Notes under the pieces: generated by a model
The model's database searches: none
What the model was told of the DNA's origin: nothing
Seen by the model: the letters and a program-made list of their open reading frames with translations, nothing else
Program-made: the position numbers and the translations under genes
Assembly: GCA_024449915.1 (NCBI GenBank)
Contig: JAMZAV010000159.1
Span: 1,834,551 to 1,898,550, forward strand
Direction: 5' to 3'
Origin: Sweltsa coloradensis
Lineage: Eukaryota > Arthropoda > Insecta > Plecoptera > Chloroperlidae
Length of the DNA stretch: 64,000 bases
Shown: positions 1 through 11,275 of the stretch, one piece after another
How the letters are laid out: each line of letters opens with the position of its first letter
Position numbering within the stretch: position 1 is the stretch's first letter

Positions 1-197
1 GACCAAAGATCTTCCTAAAAGCATTTAATTATGTTTTCTTTATAGCGATCAATGATGGTATTTCTAGAATATTTGTAATCACGAGAAGAGTTTGATTTTG
101 GTAAGGCAGGTTTTGCATTACGATCTAATTGACAGCGTAGCAGCTACTACATTTGGAAGAACTTTCCGATATTTCTGATGCACAGGGCTGATCACAT

Positions 198-265
198 CAG
201 TGGCGGATACAGGGGGGGGGGGCGGTGGGGCGATCCCCCATGGTTATGTCCTAGATCCGCCACTG
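198..265. mobile_element. 68-bp hAT-type MITE with 8-bp target duplication
   Basis: The two ends are perfect 11-bp inverted repeats, CAGTGGCGGAT at 198-208 and ATCCGCCACTG at 255-265. The element is bounded by an exact 8-bp direct repeat, GATCACAT, at 190-197 and 266-273. An 8-bp duplication together with a CAGNG-type terminus is the signature of hAT superfamily transposons. The interior is only a G-run and a C-run that could pair with each other, so the copy has no coding capacity and would need a transposase supplied in trans. The exact duplication suggests a fairly recent insertion. Confidence 0.85.
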
Positions 266-273
266 GATCACAT

Positions 274-3200
274 TCCCACAAATTTACAATTTACAATTTA
301 CATTTTGCTATTGAAAAATTAAAAACGCATATTTTTGTTTTTATAAAACAATTCATGGCTAATCGACCTTAACTATTTACATCTACGGACTATACGTATA
401 TGCATGATTTACATGTATAGTATGTCCTAGTTTGACAACAGGTGAGCAATGTTTCAAATCAATTAGAATCTTTGGAGAAATACGATGCTGTATTGGCTAA
501 ATGCCTAAAATAAGAATACGACTATGCTGCTGCAATAAATCAACTTTGTCGTTCTAGATTTATAGATTGTGTCAAACTCAAACTCAAACTTATACTTTAT
601 GTATGATAGTGAAATGAATAAAACGTGAACTGAACTGTAAACTGATAATAATATGCCTTGGTCGCTCGTCTTATGTGACAACTAACCAGCGAAGCATATA
701 ATCGCATCTTAGTTGTCCCCACTATATAACAGTTGTTTTTGATAGGATGAAAATCAAGTTATTGTTGACCGGAAAATGTTTCCCTTTTCTCAAAGGGGCG
801 TACTCAAATAATAGACAGTTCATTAGCATCAGTATAAACCATTAAAGTATAATATATGATTTCATAATTATTCATCGATTCATAACTATGTTTATAGCTA
901 AATCTTGAAGGGGTTGAACTATTTTAGTAGCACATAATGTCTGGTACAGCTCAATCAGGGCGTCAGTGACCAAGACTTTTGTCACGTCTTCATTTTAATT
1001 GTGTGTTTCCCAATTTTTTAATTCGTCCAGCCCCCTTCGCAATCAGCAATGGCACCATATCGTCTCAGGAGAGTTGTTTTACCGAACCGAACAGATCATG
1101 AGCTCAACTTTAGACACTTCTCTACGCACAAGTGTCTTATTTGTCGGCAACAGGAGTGTGGTGTTATTTACTACGACACCCTCTCCTGGCTTTCAGGGAG
1201 TGGTGGTGGTTCTGGCAAGTCTCTCCCAGACAACCCGAGTCCAGAGAGGTTGAGTAGCTCGTAAACCAAGGAGCACCAAACATCCAGGACCTGTCAAGGA
1301 TTTGGGGGGTCTTATACTAAGTTATTGGCTCCTGTTGAAATGTTTGTATCATGACGAGTGGTGTTTTTTGAAAGGTTGACTGCAAAAACAGGCTGCAGTG
1401 GTCTTGTCGACTGGTGTGGCATCCATACTTGTTTGAAGGAAGTTGGAAGACACTTTGCAGAAGAACTAGAATTAATAATAGCTAATTAGAAAACGTGTTT
1501 GGTGTTTGTCAAAATGTATTGGTTTTCATGACTAAATCGTTGTATTAGATAAGATAATTCAAGAAAATTAGTTCAGTGGCGATTACCCCCGGTTTCAGCA
1601 ACGATTGTTGGTGGTCGAGGTACAACGAAAACAAACAAACAAAAAATTCAACATGAAATATATTTTGAATCTAAAATAGATTCTGTATTTGTTGAGGAAG
1701 GAGGAGTTGGAGCTTATAAAAGCTTATATGTTTTAGATTTAGTAATATAAAAAATTCAGTTCATTTTATTTTGTGAAATAATTAGATCCCCACCCCCTCA
1801 AGCTCCATCATAACAGCTAATTGGATGTAATAATATGTGATGTTGAAGACAAAATGGGGTTAGGCTTAAGGGATTATACGGACTTATATAAAGTATAAAC
1901 ATAACATTGCTGATTTGATAATAACATATTTTGAAAATACGGTCGTAATAATGTCAGCCTCAATGGGGGTGTCACAAACACTGATTCCTGGGAAGAGGGG
2001 AAGGAGAAGGGGGGGGGGGTGAAAATCAAATATGCACATACGGCAGACGAACCTTCAAACAGAACAAATCCCTACATATCTGTGTGTTGATTTACTGATA
2101 GAAATAAACCTCGCAGATTACACGATTTACCGATATAAATTAGCGTCGAGGCTTATCGCTCTGCTAGGCCAGGATTCCCTCTGCTTATCTTCTCACACAC
2201 CAGGCAAGATTCGGACCGACTTTATGACACTGCTACTCCACCCTCTGGATGCAGTTGGCTTGTGATAGCGGCACTATCTATACCTTCAAAGAGCGTGCGA
2301 CAGGAGTTGCAGCATGGCAGACTTGAAAGACACCGCTATCACACGTAAGACGAGATAACAGCGCTGATGACGGTGATTATGTGTACTTTAAGGTAGGATA
2401 ACTTCCGAATACAGTGAAACACCCTCCTAGAGTAAACAGCCGTGCCGTGTGTTGTAGCCACCCAGTTTGCTCGCCATTATATGACAACAATTAGTTCTCA
2501 TAAGAAAGGAATGCGTGTCTCTTATCGTTATCAATGTGCAACCGCCTGATAGCTCACTTTCAGCCTCTTATACCTGCTTATAGCGTTTCAAGTAGATTAT
2601 GTGACTCGTTCTTGCTAGAAATATACAAGTTTACAAATCTATAATATCAGAATACGAATATGAATTATGAAATTGAACTTACTACCTCTAAACGACCGAT
2701 TGTTTTCGCTTTATAGACTCCGAACAAAAATTTTCTAGTATCTATAATCATGAAAATTCTAATCAAATAATAATATATACTTGCTATGTATTATATTTAT
2801 GTAATGACACTGCCAACATAATGTTTAAAATGAATGTTTATCTCGTTTCATATCCTTAACTCCTAAGAATACGTTTTCCCGCCATTTTGACGTCACACCT
2901 TTGCAAACTGCTAAGTATTATTCATTATTAGACCATAAATTGCATTCTATAGGTACTTAATCTGCATCCCCGTCCATTGCATCGTTATCGGGGGCTTGTT
3001 TACTTTCCTCTCAGCTTTTTTTATGTTGCACTCACGTATTCGTCGGCAAGCTTATCTATACTTAAAACACGATGTAATTTGAGTGAGTTATTTTACCTTA
3101 TCCTGCACCTTGTTCTCAGTAAAGATAGTTTTTTGACGAAGATAATGAGAAGAATGTAATCCTATGGCTAATCATAATGGCGTGTTATTACTTATAGTAT

Positions 3201-4154
3201 TAATTTGTTATACAAATGGCAAAACTGTATTCAATGATCATTATAAAGTTAATATACTGTTGTTTTATTATTAAATTAAATTAATTTTGTGAGTAAATAT
3301 TCTGTTGGTGGTCAAATAGTACAGATTTTCAGTCTTTCGCTCTGCATGGCTCTTGTCAAGCAAAGCAAATCCAATCCAATCATAGGCAACAAGATACCAC
3401 TGAAATAATTGTGAACAATACTATATATGTCGCGACTTGAAGTTGAAGACATGCATGGTCAACAGCTAGAATTATCAGTGGTTGAAATATAAAACTCAAA
3501 AGTTCCCAATTCCAGTGTCGAAATTCACTCCGTCCAGATTCCAGAATGAAACCTAACATTCAATACTTTACATTCGTCACCAAGATATACACGCAATCAC
3601 ATCCGATCCATCAAAACCACTCATTAAATGCACGGGTAAAATGAAGAAAACATTGACGGGAATTAGGTGGAGCGACCAGGATCTCCCGATTTATAAATAA
3701 CAGGAACTCACGAAATAATTCTTACGCCTGTCCTAGTTTCGCACGGGTCTGTATTTACTGTTGCCGCCTGATTTGCTCAAATAATGATCCGGTTTGCGTA
3801 ATTGGCGTATAATAATTGAGGTTGCCTTTATTTCCAAGCATTTAATAATATTTTATTAACCGCTGTTGTACGTGATCGATTGATGTTATCTTTAATTGCT
3901 TTCGAGAAGAGTGATTCATGAGTTATTAACCATTGCGGATCTCAGTTGGCAGTTGCCCACAGCAGGTGGACCGTGCAAGTCAAGTGAAAGATCGCAACCG
4001 TGAAATTCAGTATTTTGTCCTACACTAAAACTCATGCTCTATAGATCTGATTTTATTAACGATTTACTAATGTTTTACCAATATTATCAGTGGTTTTACA
4101 GTTTTTCTGTCACAATATCGAAAACTGCCATTGACAAGATCAAGTATACATGAC
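274..4154. other. Intergenic, no gene recognised
   Basis: AT-rich sequence with only short fortuitous reading frames. The block at about 1000-1265 is slightly more GC-rich and has overlapping 71- and 84-residue frames that match no family I recognise. Short G-runs occur near 2010-2020. I see no RNA gene and no transposon ends. Confidence 0.6.
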
Positions 4155-4200
4155 ATATATATAATATATATTATATATATATATTAATAATATATATATA
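4155..4200. repeat. AT/ATT microsatellite
   Basis: A run of about 46 bp made almost entirely of TA and ATATAT units with occasional TAA. It lies directly beside the left end of the probable DNA transposon remnant that follows. Confidence 0.8.
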
Positions 4201-4202
4201 CG

Positions 4203-4655
4203 CATGGCGTAGGAACCAGGGGGGGCAGGGGGTGCAATGTCCCCCAAGTTTGGCACGGGGGGGGGAAGAGGGGGCAAAACTAACGCGAGTTAAATATTAA
4301 TCCCAGAATTTAAATATGCATGCATACTCTTATACAATTCGACAATCACCTTGGTAAAACGAATATGTTTGCATGCATGTATATGCTTCGTCATTACATA
4401 AAAAATTAAGTTGAAATTTACTAAAAATGGGCCACAGTTCACGTTCATTTTTTGAGTTTTTAGATCGCAGATAGTTGCTGTTATAGCCAGAGTCCGAGTG
4501 CAGTTAAAACATGACGAAATAACTGTAGTATGGTGAATTTATGTTCGCCTTCGGCGAAAGGGCCTCCGGCGGCTGGGGCTTCGCCCCAGACCCCAACTTC
4601 CACCCACAAAATCTGCTAATGGATTTGCCCCCCCCCCCCCCACTTTATAACGCAA
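4203..4655. mobile_element. Probable decayed non-autonomous DNA transposon
   Basis: The left side starts with ATGGCGTAGGAACC followed by G-runs (4211-4275). The right side ends in a C-run (4627-4640) followed by CTTTATAACGC, which resembles a poorly conserved inverse of the left end. The interior has a GC-rich block at 4545-4600 with small palindromes such as CGCCTTCGGCG and GGGGCTTCGCCCC, typical of short DNA elements and unlike the AT-rich surroundings. There is no intact transposase frame. I could not define a target duplication, so the boundaries and superfamily (hAT would be my guess) are uncertain. Confidence 0.4.
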
Positions 4656-6870
4656 GCAAACGTTCTGATGCGCCTGTATATATCTAGGTCTATAATGTAA
4701 TGATGTCTTTTACATATAATTTGGGTATTTGATGCCCTCATTTGACATTTAATATGTACCTGAAAATAGAAAATCAGACCATAGTTCGTCACGATAAAAA
4801 ATAAAAAAGGCGTGTACAACCACGAATTATTAGAGGAAATGTTATTGCAATGATTACGCTAACAGATAATTGTCTTACCTTTTGCGAATTATTTCTTAAT
4901 AAACGATTTTCATTTCATGGTCCATCCGATTACAAAAATGAAAATAGGTCAACATGTTGTGTTACTTTTAGTAATACATTAGTTCTGAGACAATATAATT
5001 TCTGAGATGTGCAATTTGTTATTTTTTTTTGCAAACCAGATACTGAGAAAGGAACAAGAACATGAGTGCTGCAACTTACACGAGATATACATCGGTGCAT
5101 CATGCTAGTAAGGGCGAAAGTGAAGGTAACTTTAAACGATCAAGATTGTTGTATATATCTCTGCCACCTTCATGGAACTTGCGGTTTGAGCTTCCGCTTA
5201 TTCCAGTAGGATGTAATGAGTAATGCGGAGTTAGGTTACAGAATAACCACTCCCACCTACTGAATGTGAACAATAGGCCTATACAACAACGTAATGCATT
5301 AATTTAATCAGTGACTGGGTCAAGCGTTCTTGTGGTGACTGCTGAGTGCTGACTGACTTGGTTGACTGATCTTCCAAGTGCATTGACAAATATTATTTGT
5401 AGGAGGATGAGCGATAAATAAACGTAAAACGTGATGTTACGTGATGTTGATGTATTTCGATATAGTCCCCAAAAGAATAACTGACGTATACTGGCAACTT
5501 GAAAGAGGTGACGATATATATGTTACGTACATACAGTACATAGGTACATACGGTACATACGGTACATACGGTGTGTTCTTGAAATAATATCAAAATGTTT
5601 CAATTTTTAACCATATGCATCTCAAAGTATGAGTGAGTCCAGTCAATGTATCGAGTGCTTGCCAGCTTTCCCTATGTTTTCTGTACTTTGTATACTCTAT
5701 ACTTTATTCCGTATATTGCCTTCCATCAGTGCCCGCCCCATTCATTCCTCTCAAAACGTTTTAAAATACAAACATCGGTTTGTTATTGAACTATTGTAGA
5801 TTGAATTATTTTAGTGACATAATTTGTCATAGCTAGCCTATAACTGTAAGATTTGGGAAATACGTTGGACATCATGTGCTATAAAAAAATGTGTCACCGA
5901 ATTAGGTAGCATTTGCGTGGAACCCTTATTTGGTCGTCGTTGGTTATACAGGACATTTTATGTCAATGAAACATTTACTGAAATCCGTAACACATAAAAT
6001 TGAGGAAACATTTTCCTTGTTTTCTACGTTTATTACACCAAGCCCTTGATGCCTACGCAATTCTAACGACACACCTTTCAAGAATCAACTCATTCAAACC
6101 ACAAGATCGCGAAGATCATAAAATTGAGAAGATAAGATTGAACCAGGACGTATCACAGGATGTCACATCACATTACTTCTCACACCCACCGTCAAAGCGG
6201 TCTATAACGTAACCTGGGATCCGGGTTTTATCATGTTAGTCACAAACGTGTTTTGGAATCGCGCTTCCGCGAACGACGGCTATCGGTAGCACATTCATCA
6301 TTGCTACCGTATAATCAAAAAGCTTTATCTTACACGAGAATCGCGAGATTATCATTATGGAATGATTTATAATTGATTTCAAGTTATCTGGTGTTCATGG
6401 CGGCAAAATCAATGAATGACTCAGGACCTGTTGGGAATACTATAGTAGATCGAATGACTAACTATATAGTAGCTCCTGCCGTTTGCTTCAGCATTCACCT
6501 TGCATTGTACAGCGAGGCTCATTGCAACAATGAAGTTGAAAATTTGGTACCGGTATATTATAGTTAAGATTATGTTTTTGTTTTACGTCGTCAACATATT
6601 TTAATGCAATATGTGATTCGAGGTGGCACGGGGATTCCCCGACAGATACATAAAAATATATTTCCTAATTATTTGGTATTCGACGTCACGTTCCATACTT
6701 TCGTGTGTCACTGTCACGTGATCTGTGTCCAACAATATATGTGAACCAAACCAAGTAGGACGAGATGTACAAGTGTGTTTAGTTCTCTTTGGAAATCTTG
6801 AAAAAATCTATTTCGTACGGCGGACGGGATACGAACTAAAGATTTTTTAGCATTATGTTTATCAAACTTC
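4656..6870. other. Intergenic, no gene recognised
   Basis: AT-rich sequence upstream of the zinc-finger gene. A small tandem array of 9-10-bp GTACATACG-type units lies at 5528-5572. Remaining frames are under 80 codons and without recognisable domains. It may hold regulatory DNA for the gene that starts at 7381, but no specific site can be supported. Confidence 0.55.
5528..5572. repeat. Short tandem repeat, about five 9-10-bp units
   Basis: Units of GTACATACG, GTACATACA and GTACATAGG follow each other head to tail. The repeat lies in noncoding DNA and generates a low-complexity minus-strand frame that is not a gene. Confidence 0.75.
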
Positions 6871-7099
6871 TTGCGGGCTACGGTTTCAAGTGGTTCCGAA
6901 CACTGAAACCGTTTATAAAGAATTTTCCTTGTCGCACTCCCGCGTCGATAAGTGTCACTTCAATCAAACTCCCAACTCCCAATTGATTTAGCAATAACAA
7001 AACGTTTACGTAGGGTACTAAAGTGTGCCTGCGGCCGCCATGATTTTCAGAAGGCTTAGTATAGAAGCCCGCCAGAGGGTCGCTACGATGGACGGAACG

Positions 7100-7380
7100 T
7101 ACGTTCATGCATCATTTCAAGAGGGCGTCGACATTTTCTTCGTCCGACCAACCAGAACACAGCAATAACGAAGTTCCTCCTCCGAGAGCGCAGGCGCACG
7201 AGCGCTGGGGTAGCGAGATAGGTCCACGATCATATGAAAGTTAGTTCACCCTTGGATCTCGGACAGGGTCGAAGGTGCTTCAAGCTGTGCGAGTGAGATT
7301 TTCAGTTTCGTGACGTAACGGTATTCTTGGCGGAGTTTTTTTGTGTTGTTGAAGGAGTTAGTTGCGGAAGATTGCGTTAG
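7100..7380 (+). promoter_or_regulatory. Probable promoter and 5' UTR of the sob/bowl-type gene
   Basis: The sequence just upstream of the start codon is clearly richer in G+C and CpG than the rest of the flank (for example at 7185-7220). It contains an arthropod-type initiator match, TCAGTT, at 7302-7307, and a CRE/ATF-like TGACGTAA at 7311-7318. A stop codon, TAG at 7378-7380, sits in frame immediately before the ATG, so translation cannot begin further upstream in this exon. I found no convincing TATA box or downstream promoter element. The transcription start is therefore only inferred. Confidence 0.4.
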
Positions 7381-10377
7381 ATGGCAGCAGGTGTAGCATC
7401 GAGTGATCATCGCCATGGACCACAGCATCACTACCTGCCTGGTGAGTCATCTGAACCTTAGCCCACCTTACTTGTCACTGTCAACAGAGTCGCAGCTTGT
7501 TCGAGTTGTCAACTGAAATGTCGGTCCCTTTTGGACGGAGAAACTCTACTAATTCAACGGTGCGGATGTATTATTATCTAGTAAAATATTTAAATTAGGT
7601 GTCGACGATTTCAGTAACAGATGTGGAAGGTAAAGTCTAGTACCTATAAGTTCGTGACAATATTATTTTATGTTCAATGTCAACTCATTATGTAAAACGA
7701 GCTGGTCTACTGATGTCGGCATATCGCTGTTTATTAGCAGAAATTCTTCATTGTGTAGCACGTATGCGAAATGGATATTTATCGCAGTTATAAATGTTTG
7801 GCTGTAGCCTGGCCCTGTACACGTGATATTGAATGAAACGTCAATTTTTACCGTAGGTCAGTTGAGTTGACACAATGTTACCTAAGAAGAGATTTCTCGT
7901 TAAAGTCAGTTCGTTTTAAAGTTAAGTTAGCTTGGGAAGCCTACTTAGCTGTGTACGTACGCTAGACATATCCTGTTTGTCTGTATTAAATTATGTGGTC
8001 AACTATATTCTTAATCTTAATTTTATCGTAGACCACATGGTGCTTTGTAGACTGCAGCAATGCTAAAGCATGCATCTTCAAATTCTTCATTATCATTGTT
8101 GTTGTCATTGTTGCTGATGCATGTCCGCTTAGAGCCTTAGACATTTTAAATCGTCAATTTATATTTCAATGTGCCAGCGAGGTATAGGCCCCTAGCGCCC
8201 TAGCCTACCTATAACAAAACGTAATCATACTGCAATGTGTACGTATAGGCCTATGCCTAAACATAACACGTGCCACTGCCAGCTCACATCTTTCACCTCC
8301 ACTGTAATTATTATTGAGATCATGAATCATATTTCAAGGAACAATGCTTGCCGAATCATTCGTAATACGGTAGCCGCAGGCATTATAGTTTGTGAGTTGT
8401 GACGCTCTGTCTGCCAGTGACTTTGACTTGACAGTGATCAACTGTCACAATTCACTTTGTTTGGTCTTGGCCATAAGTTAGAAAGGTGAGGTAACTGACG
8501 GACACCCTCAAGTGAATGGAGGGCTCCGTTTCTGTTTGCTCCGTTTTCCTCAATAATCAGGTGAGACTATAGGCTCCCAGGTTAATTGGTGTGGAAATCA
8601 TGTTCTTCTAATAATAGCTGTATTGGGTGGGGTTTAAAAGTATTGCCGGTTGCAGTTTTTTTTTAATACATTTATAACGATTTGCTGACAAAATGTAGAA
8701 TGATTTTCGATTGCCCTCGGCGCACAACGGAAGACTATCTATACTATATTCTATCCCTATTCTCGAATATTGCGAGTATTTACCTATACGGTACCTTATC
8801 AACTGAGATGTCTGGTGGTTTTGTATAACGTTTATAAACATTATTAATATTATTATAGTGAATAAATACAAACAATCCATTATAATATAATAAACAACAT
8901 AATAATAACATAATTCATACAGAGCTACACTACAGACAAACGTTGCTCCGTTCAATCATTCGTTCGCCGCTGGTTGCGGGCTTTTTGCTTCTTGGTTCGA
9001 ATCCTGGTTTCGTTTTATAAGTTATTATTTTTTATAACGCGGCAAGCATAAATTGTTTCCTATTCGATTGCTCTTTTCTCATAGAATTGTGTCTCCCCAG
9101 GTTCCCCAGTGGCAGTGAAGGAAGAGCACGCGTCGTCCCCACTGCTGACGCCGCCGCACACCCCCACGGGACCCCAGGACGCCGCCGACGTCTCCACCTT
9201 CGGCAGTCGCTTCCCGTTCGGCGACGAGGACGCGCGCAGTGACTGCAGCTCCGACGTCGAGCTCCAGCACCTCCAAGGAGTGGCGCGCTACAGCAGCGTC
9301 AACCCGATGACGCACGAGCCCAACGCCGCCCCCTCGTACCGACAACCGTACCCTGACACCTGCTGGGTCCCCCCGCAGCCACACCACACCCTCCCCTTCA
9401 TGCAGAGTAACTTCAACCTGAGGAAGCAAGAGATGTCCGCGTTCAAGCCGTTCAGTACGATGGAGAGGACGCCGTTGCATGGTGGGCGATTACCCCCGGG
9501 CCAGATGATGATGGAGGCACCGCCATCACCTTTCATGCAGGGCTTCTCCCCTCCCGAAGGTTATCCCCCCGGCTTCCCGGCCATCCTCATGAACCAGTGG
9601 TTGCGGACTGCCATCTACTCGCGGGCTGCGGCGATGGCGTCTGGACGAGTGTACGGCGCCCCACCTCCCGGCGCCATGGACGCCACACGCATGAGGCCGA
9701 CACTGCCCCCGACAGTCAAGGTCGCGACGGGCGTCGGTCGACCTGGCGGAGGAACCGGACCGAGGACGGCGTCCACTCGCCCCAAGAAGCAGTTCATCTG
9801 CAAGTACTGCAACCGTCAGTTCACCAAGTCGTACAACCTGTTGATCCACGAGAGGACGCACACGGACGAGCGCCCGTACTCGTGTGATATCTGTGGCAAG
9901 GCCTTCCGACGCCAGGACCACCTCAGAGACCACAGGTACATCCACTCGAAGGAGAAGCCCTTCAAGTGCGGGGAGTGCGGCAAGGGTTTCTGTCAGTCGC
10001 GCACTCTGGCTGTCCACAAGATCCTGCACCTCGAGGAGTCTCCGCACAAGTGTCCGGTGTGCAGCCGCAGCTTCAACCAGCGGTCCAACCTCAAGACGCA
10101 CCTGCTCACGCACACCGATCTCAAGCCCTACAACTGCGCGGCCTGTGACAAGCTGTTCCGCCGCCACTGCGACCTGAAGCGCCATGAGATGACGCACTGT
10201 GACACCATGACCCTCCAGCTCCGCGGTGACCTCGGCAACACCCTGCTTGACCTCTCGGTGACCTCCCAACAGCAGGTGTCCCCCACCTCCTCCCCACCAC
10301 CTCCCGCCCCCGCGCAACCACCGCAGCCGACGAGGAAACTCACCGGCTTCACCATCGCGGACATAATGAAGCGGTAA
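7381..10377 (+). CDS. sob/bowl: Odd-skipped family C2H2 zinc-finger transcription factor (sob/bowl type), two exons
   Basis: Spliced coding sequence join(7381-7441, 9101-10377), 1338 nt, 445 residues. Exon 1 starts at an ATG directly after an in-frame TAG and ends G|GTGAGT. Exon 2 follows a pyrimidine tract ending CCCCAG, and the phase-1 junction restores a glycine codon (residue 21). Five C2H2 fingers lie at about residues 252-274, 280-302, 308-330, 336-358 and 364-386, separated by six- or seven-residue linkers. The first three carry the hallmark Odd-family strings [31 protein letters not shown] and [10 protein letters not shown]. Five fingers fit Sob or Bowl; Odd has four and Drm two. The last residues, [10 protein letters not shown], resemble the eh1-like Groucho-binding motif of this family, so repression through Groucho is inferred. 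A proline-rich stretch (about 407-433) precedes it, and an acidic/serine-rich region lies near residues 55-75. In Drosophila these nuclear factors act in leg segmentation, gut and embryonic patterning. At 445 residues it is shorter than Drosophila Bowl or Sob, so which paralogue it is remains open. Codon use is strongly GC-biased against an AT-rich background, as expected of a real gene. Confidence 0.95.
7442..9100 (+). other. Intron 1 of the sob/bowl-type gene
   Basis: A 1659-bp AT-rich intron with donor GTGAGT and acceptor TGTCTCCCCAG, preceded by a pyrimidine-rich tract at 9071-9098. It interrupts the coding sequence in phase 1 after 61 coding bases. A tRNA B-box look-alike, GGTTCGAATCC, lies at 8995-9005 just before the acceptor but has no convincing A box. 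A TAGGCCTA octamer lies at 8246-8253. The 115-codon minus-strand frame at 8608-8955 has low-complexity composition and is not treated as a gene. Confidence 0.85.
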
Positions 10378-11275
10378 ATTCATTGTTCGTACACGAATCA
10401 ACCTTGTGATAAGACACTTACGTGATATGAACTCTGTTGCTATTCCGCATTCTATGAGACTTAACAATTTCGGAAAAACAATTTTGTTAACATTTTGACT
10501 TCAACATGAAATCGATAAAGTTATTAATTATTCTCATTTTCATTCATTTATTTTATATTTTTAAAACTATTTACTGCCAATATTTTGGATAACATTATTT
10601 ATAATTATTTATCCATGAGGTGCACTGAACCTTAGTATGTTGCCGATTCATTTGTGCTAATTTGTTTTTACGTAAGTTTGATCCATTGCATGTATCTCGT
10701 ACAGTTAAATTATGTTTTAAAAAAGTACATAAATGATAAGTATAGTAACAATCATATTATTTCATTACACCTACTGAATAACTACGGGTTTGTATAGACC
10801 AAAGATGTGTACAGTTAATGTATGTATGTATATTGTAAAGTATTTATCCTCCGTGCACATAATCTTGTAGAGTATTACGTAACACGTTACCATGAACTTG
10901 CTTCAATTAAGCATTGATCTCTTAAAGCCAATTATTGTAAATATACCGCGCATGTGTCATAATGAAGGGCAAACACTACAACGCCCTACTATTCCCATGT
11001 AATTTATTTGCGTCCTTCAGACGTATCAAGTCTGCAAACTTGATATAATATATGTTTTGTTCAAGTTATAAATGACAAAGTAAGTGTACATATAATTGTA
11101 ATTTCAAAACAAGGCTTTAAAAATGGTATAGTACAAAACTATTGATACCACCGTTATATCTTTACATTTGTATAGTTTCAGTATTGTATTAATTAATTGT
11201 GTATTATGAATGTTCCTGAGAGATGACAAATTCTTATTTAATTCCATAATAAACACAATATTAATAAATACTATT
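10378..11275 (+). promoter_or_regulatory. 3' UTR and polyadenylation signals of the sob/bowl-type gene
   Basis: AT-rich sequence after the TAA stop at 10375-10377. Canonical AATAAA hexamers occur at 11248-11253 and 11263-11268 and are followed by a T-rich stretch, so the transcript plausibly ends near 11.28 kb, giving a 3' UTR of about 0.9 kb. Two matches to the Pumilio recognition element (TGTANATA) lie at 10936-10943 and 11085-11092, which would fit post-transcriptional control, though this is inference from the motif only. Earlier cleavage sites cannot be excluded. Confidence 0.6.

Noticed and set aside
8995..9005. B-box-like GGTTCGAATCC in the intron as a tRNA gene
   Set aside because: No A box or cloverleaf can be formed around it. 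The same holds for similar motifs near 11565 and 41033.
9079..9536. Minus-strand frames of 133 and 82 codons over the start of exon 2
   Set aside because: Same reason: shadows of the sense frame.
9526..10467. 313-codon minus-strand frame opposite exon 2
   Set aside because: It is antisense to the zinc-finger exon. GC-rich coding sequence with few T-A-rich codons gives long open antisense frames, and the predicted protein has no domain.
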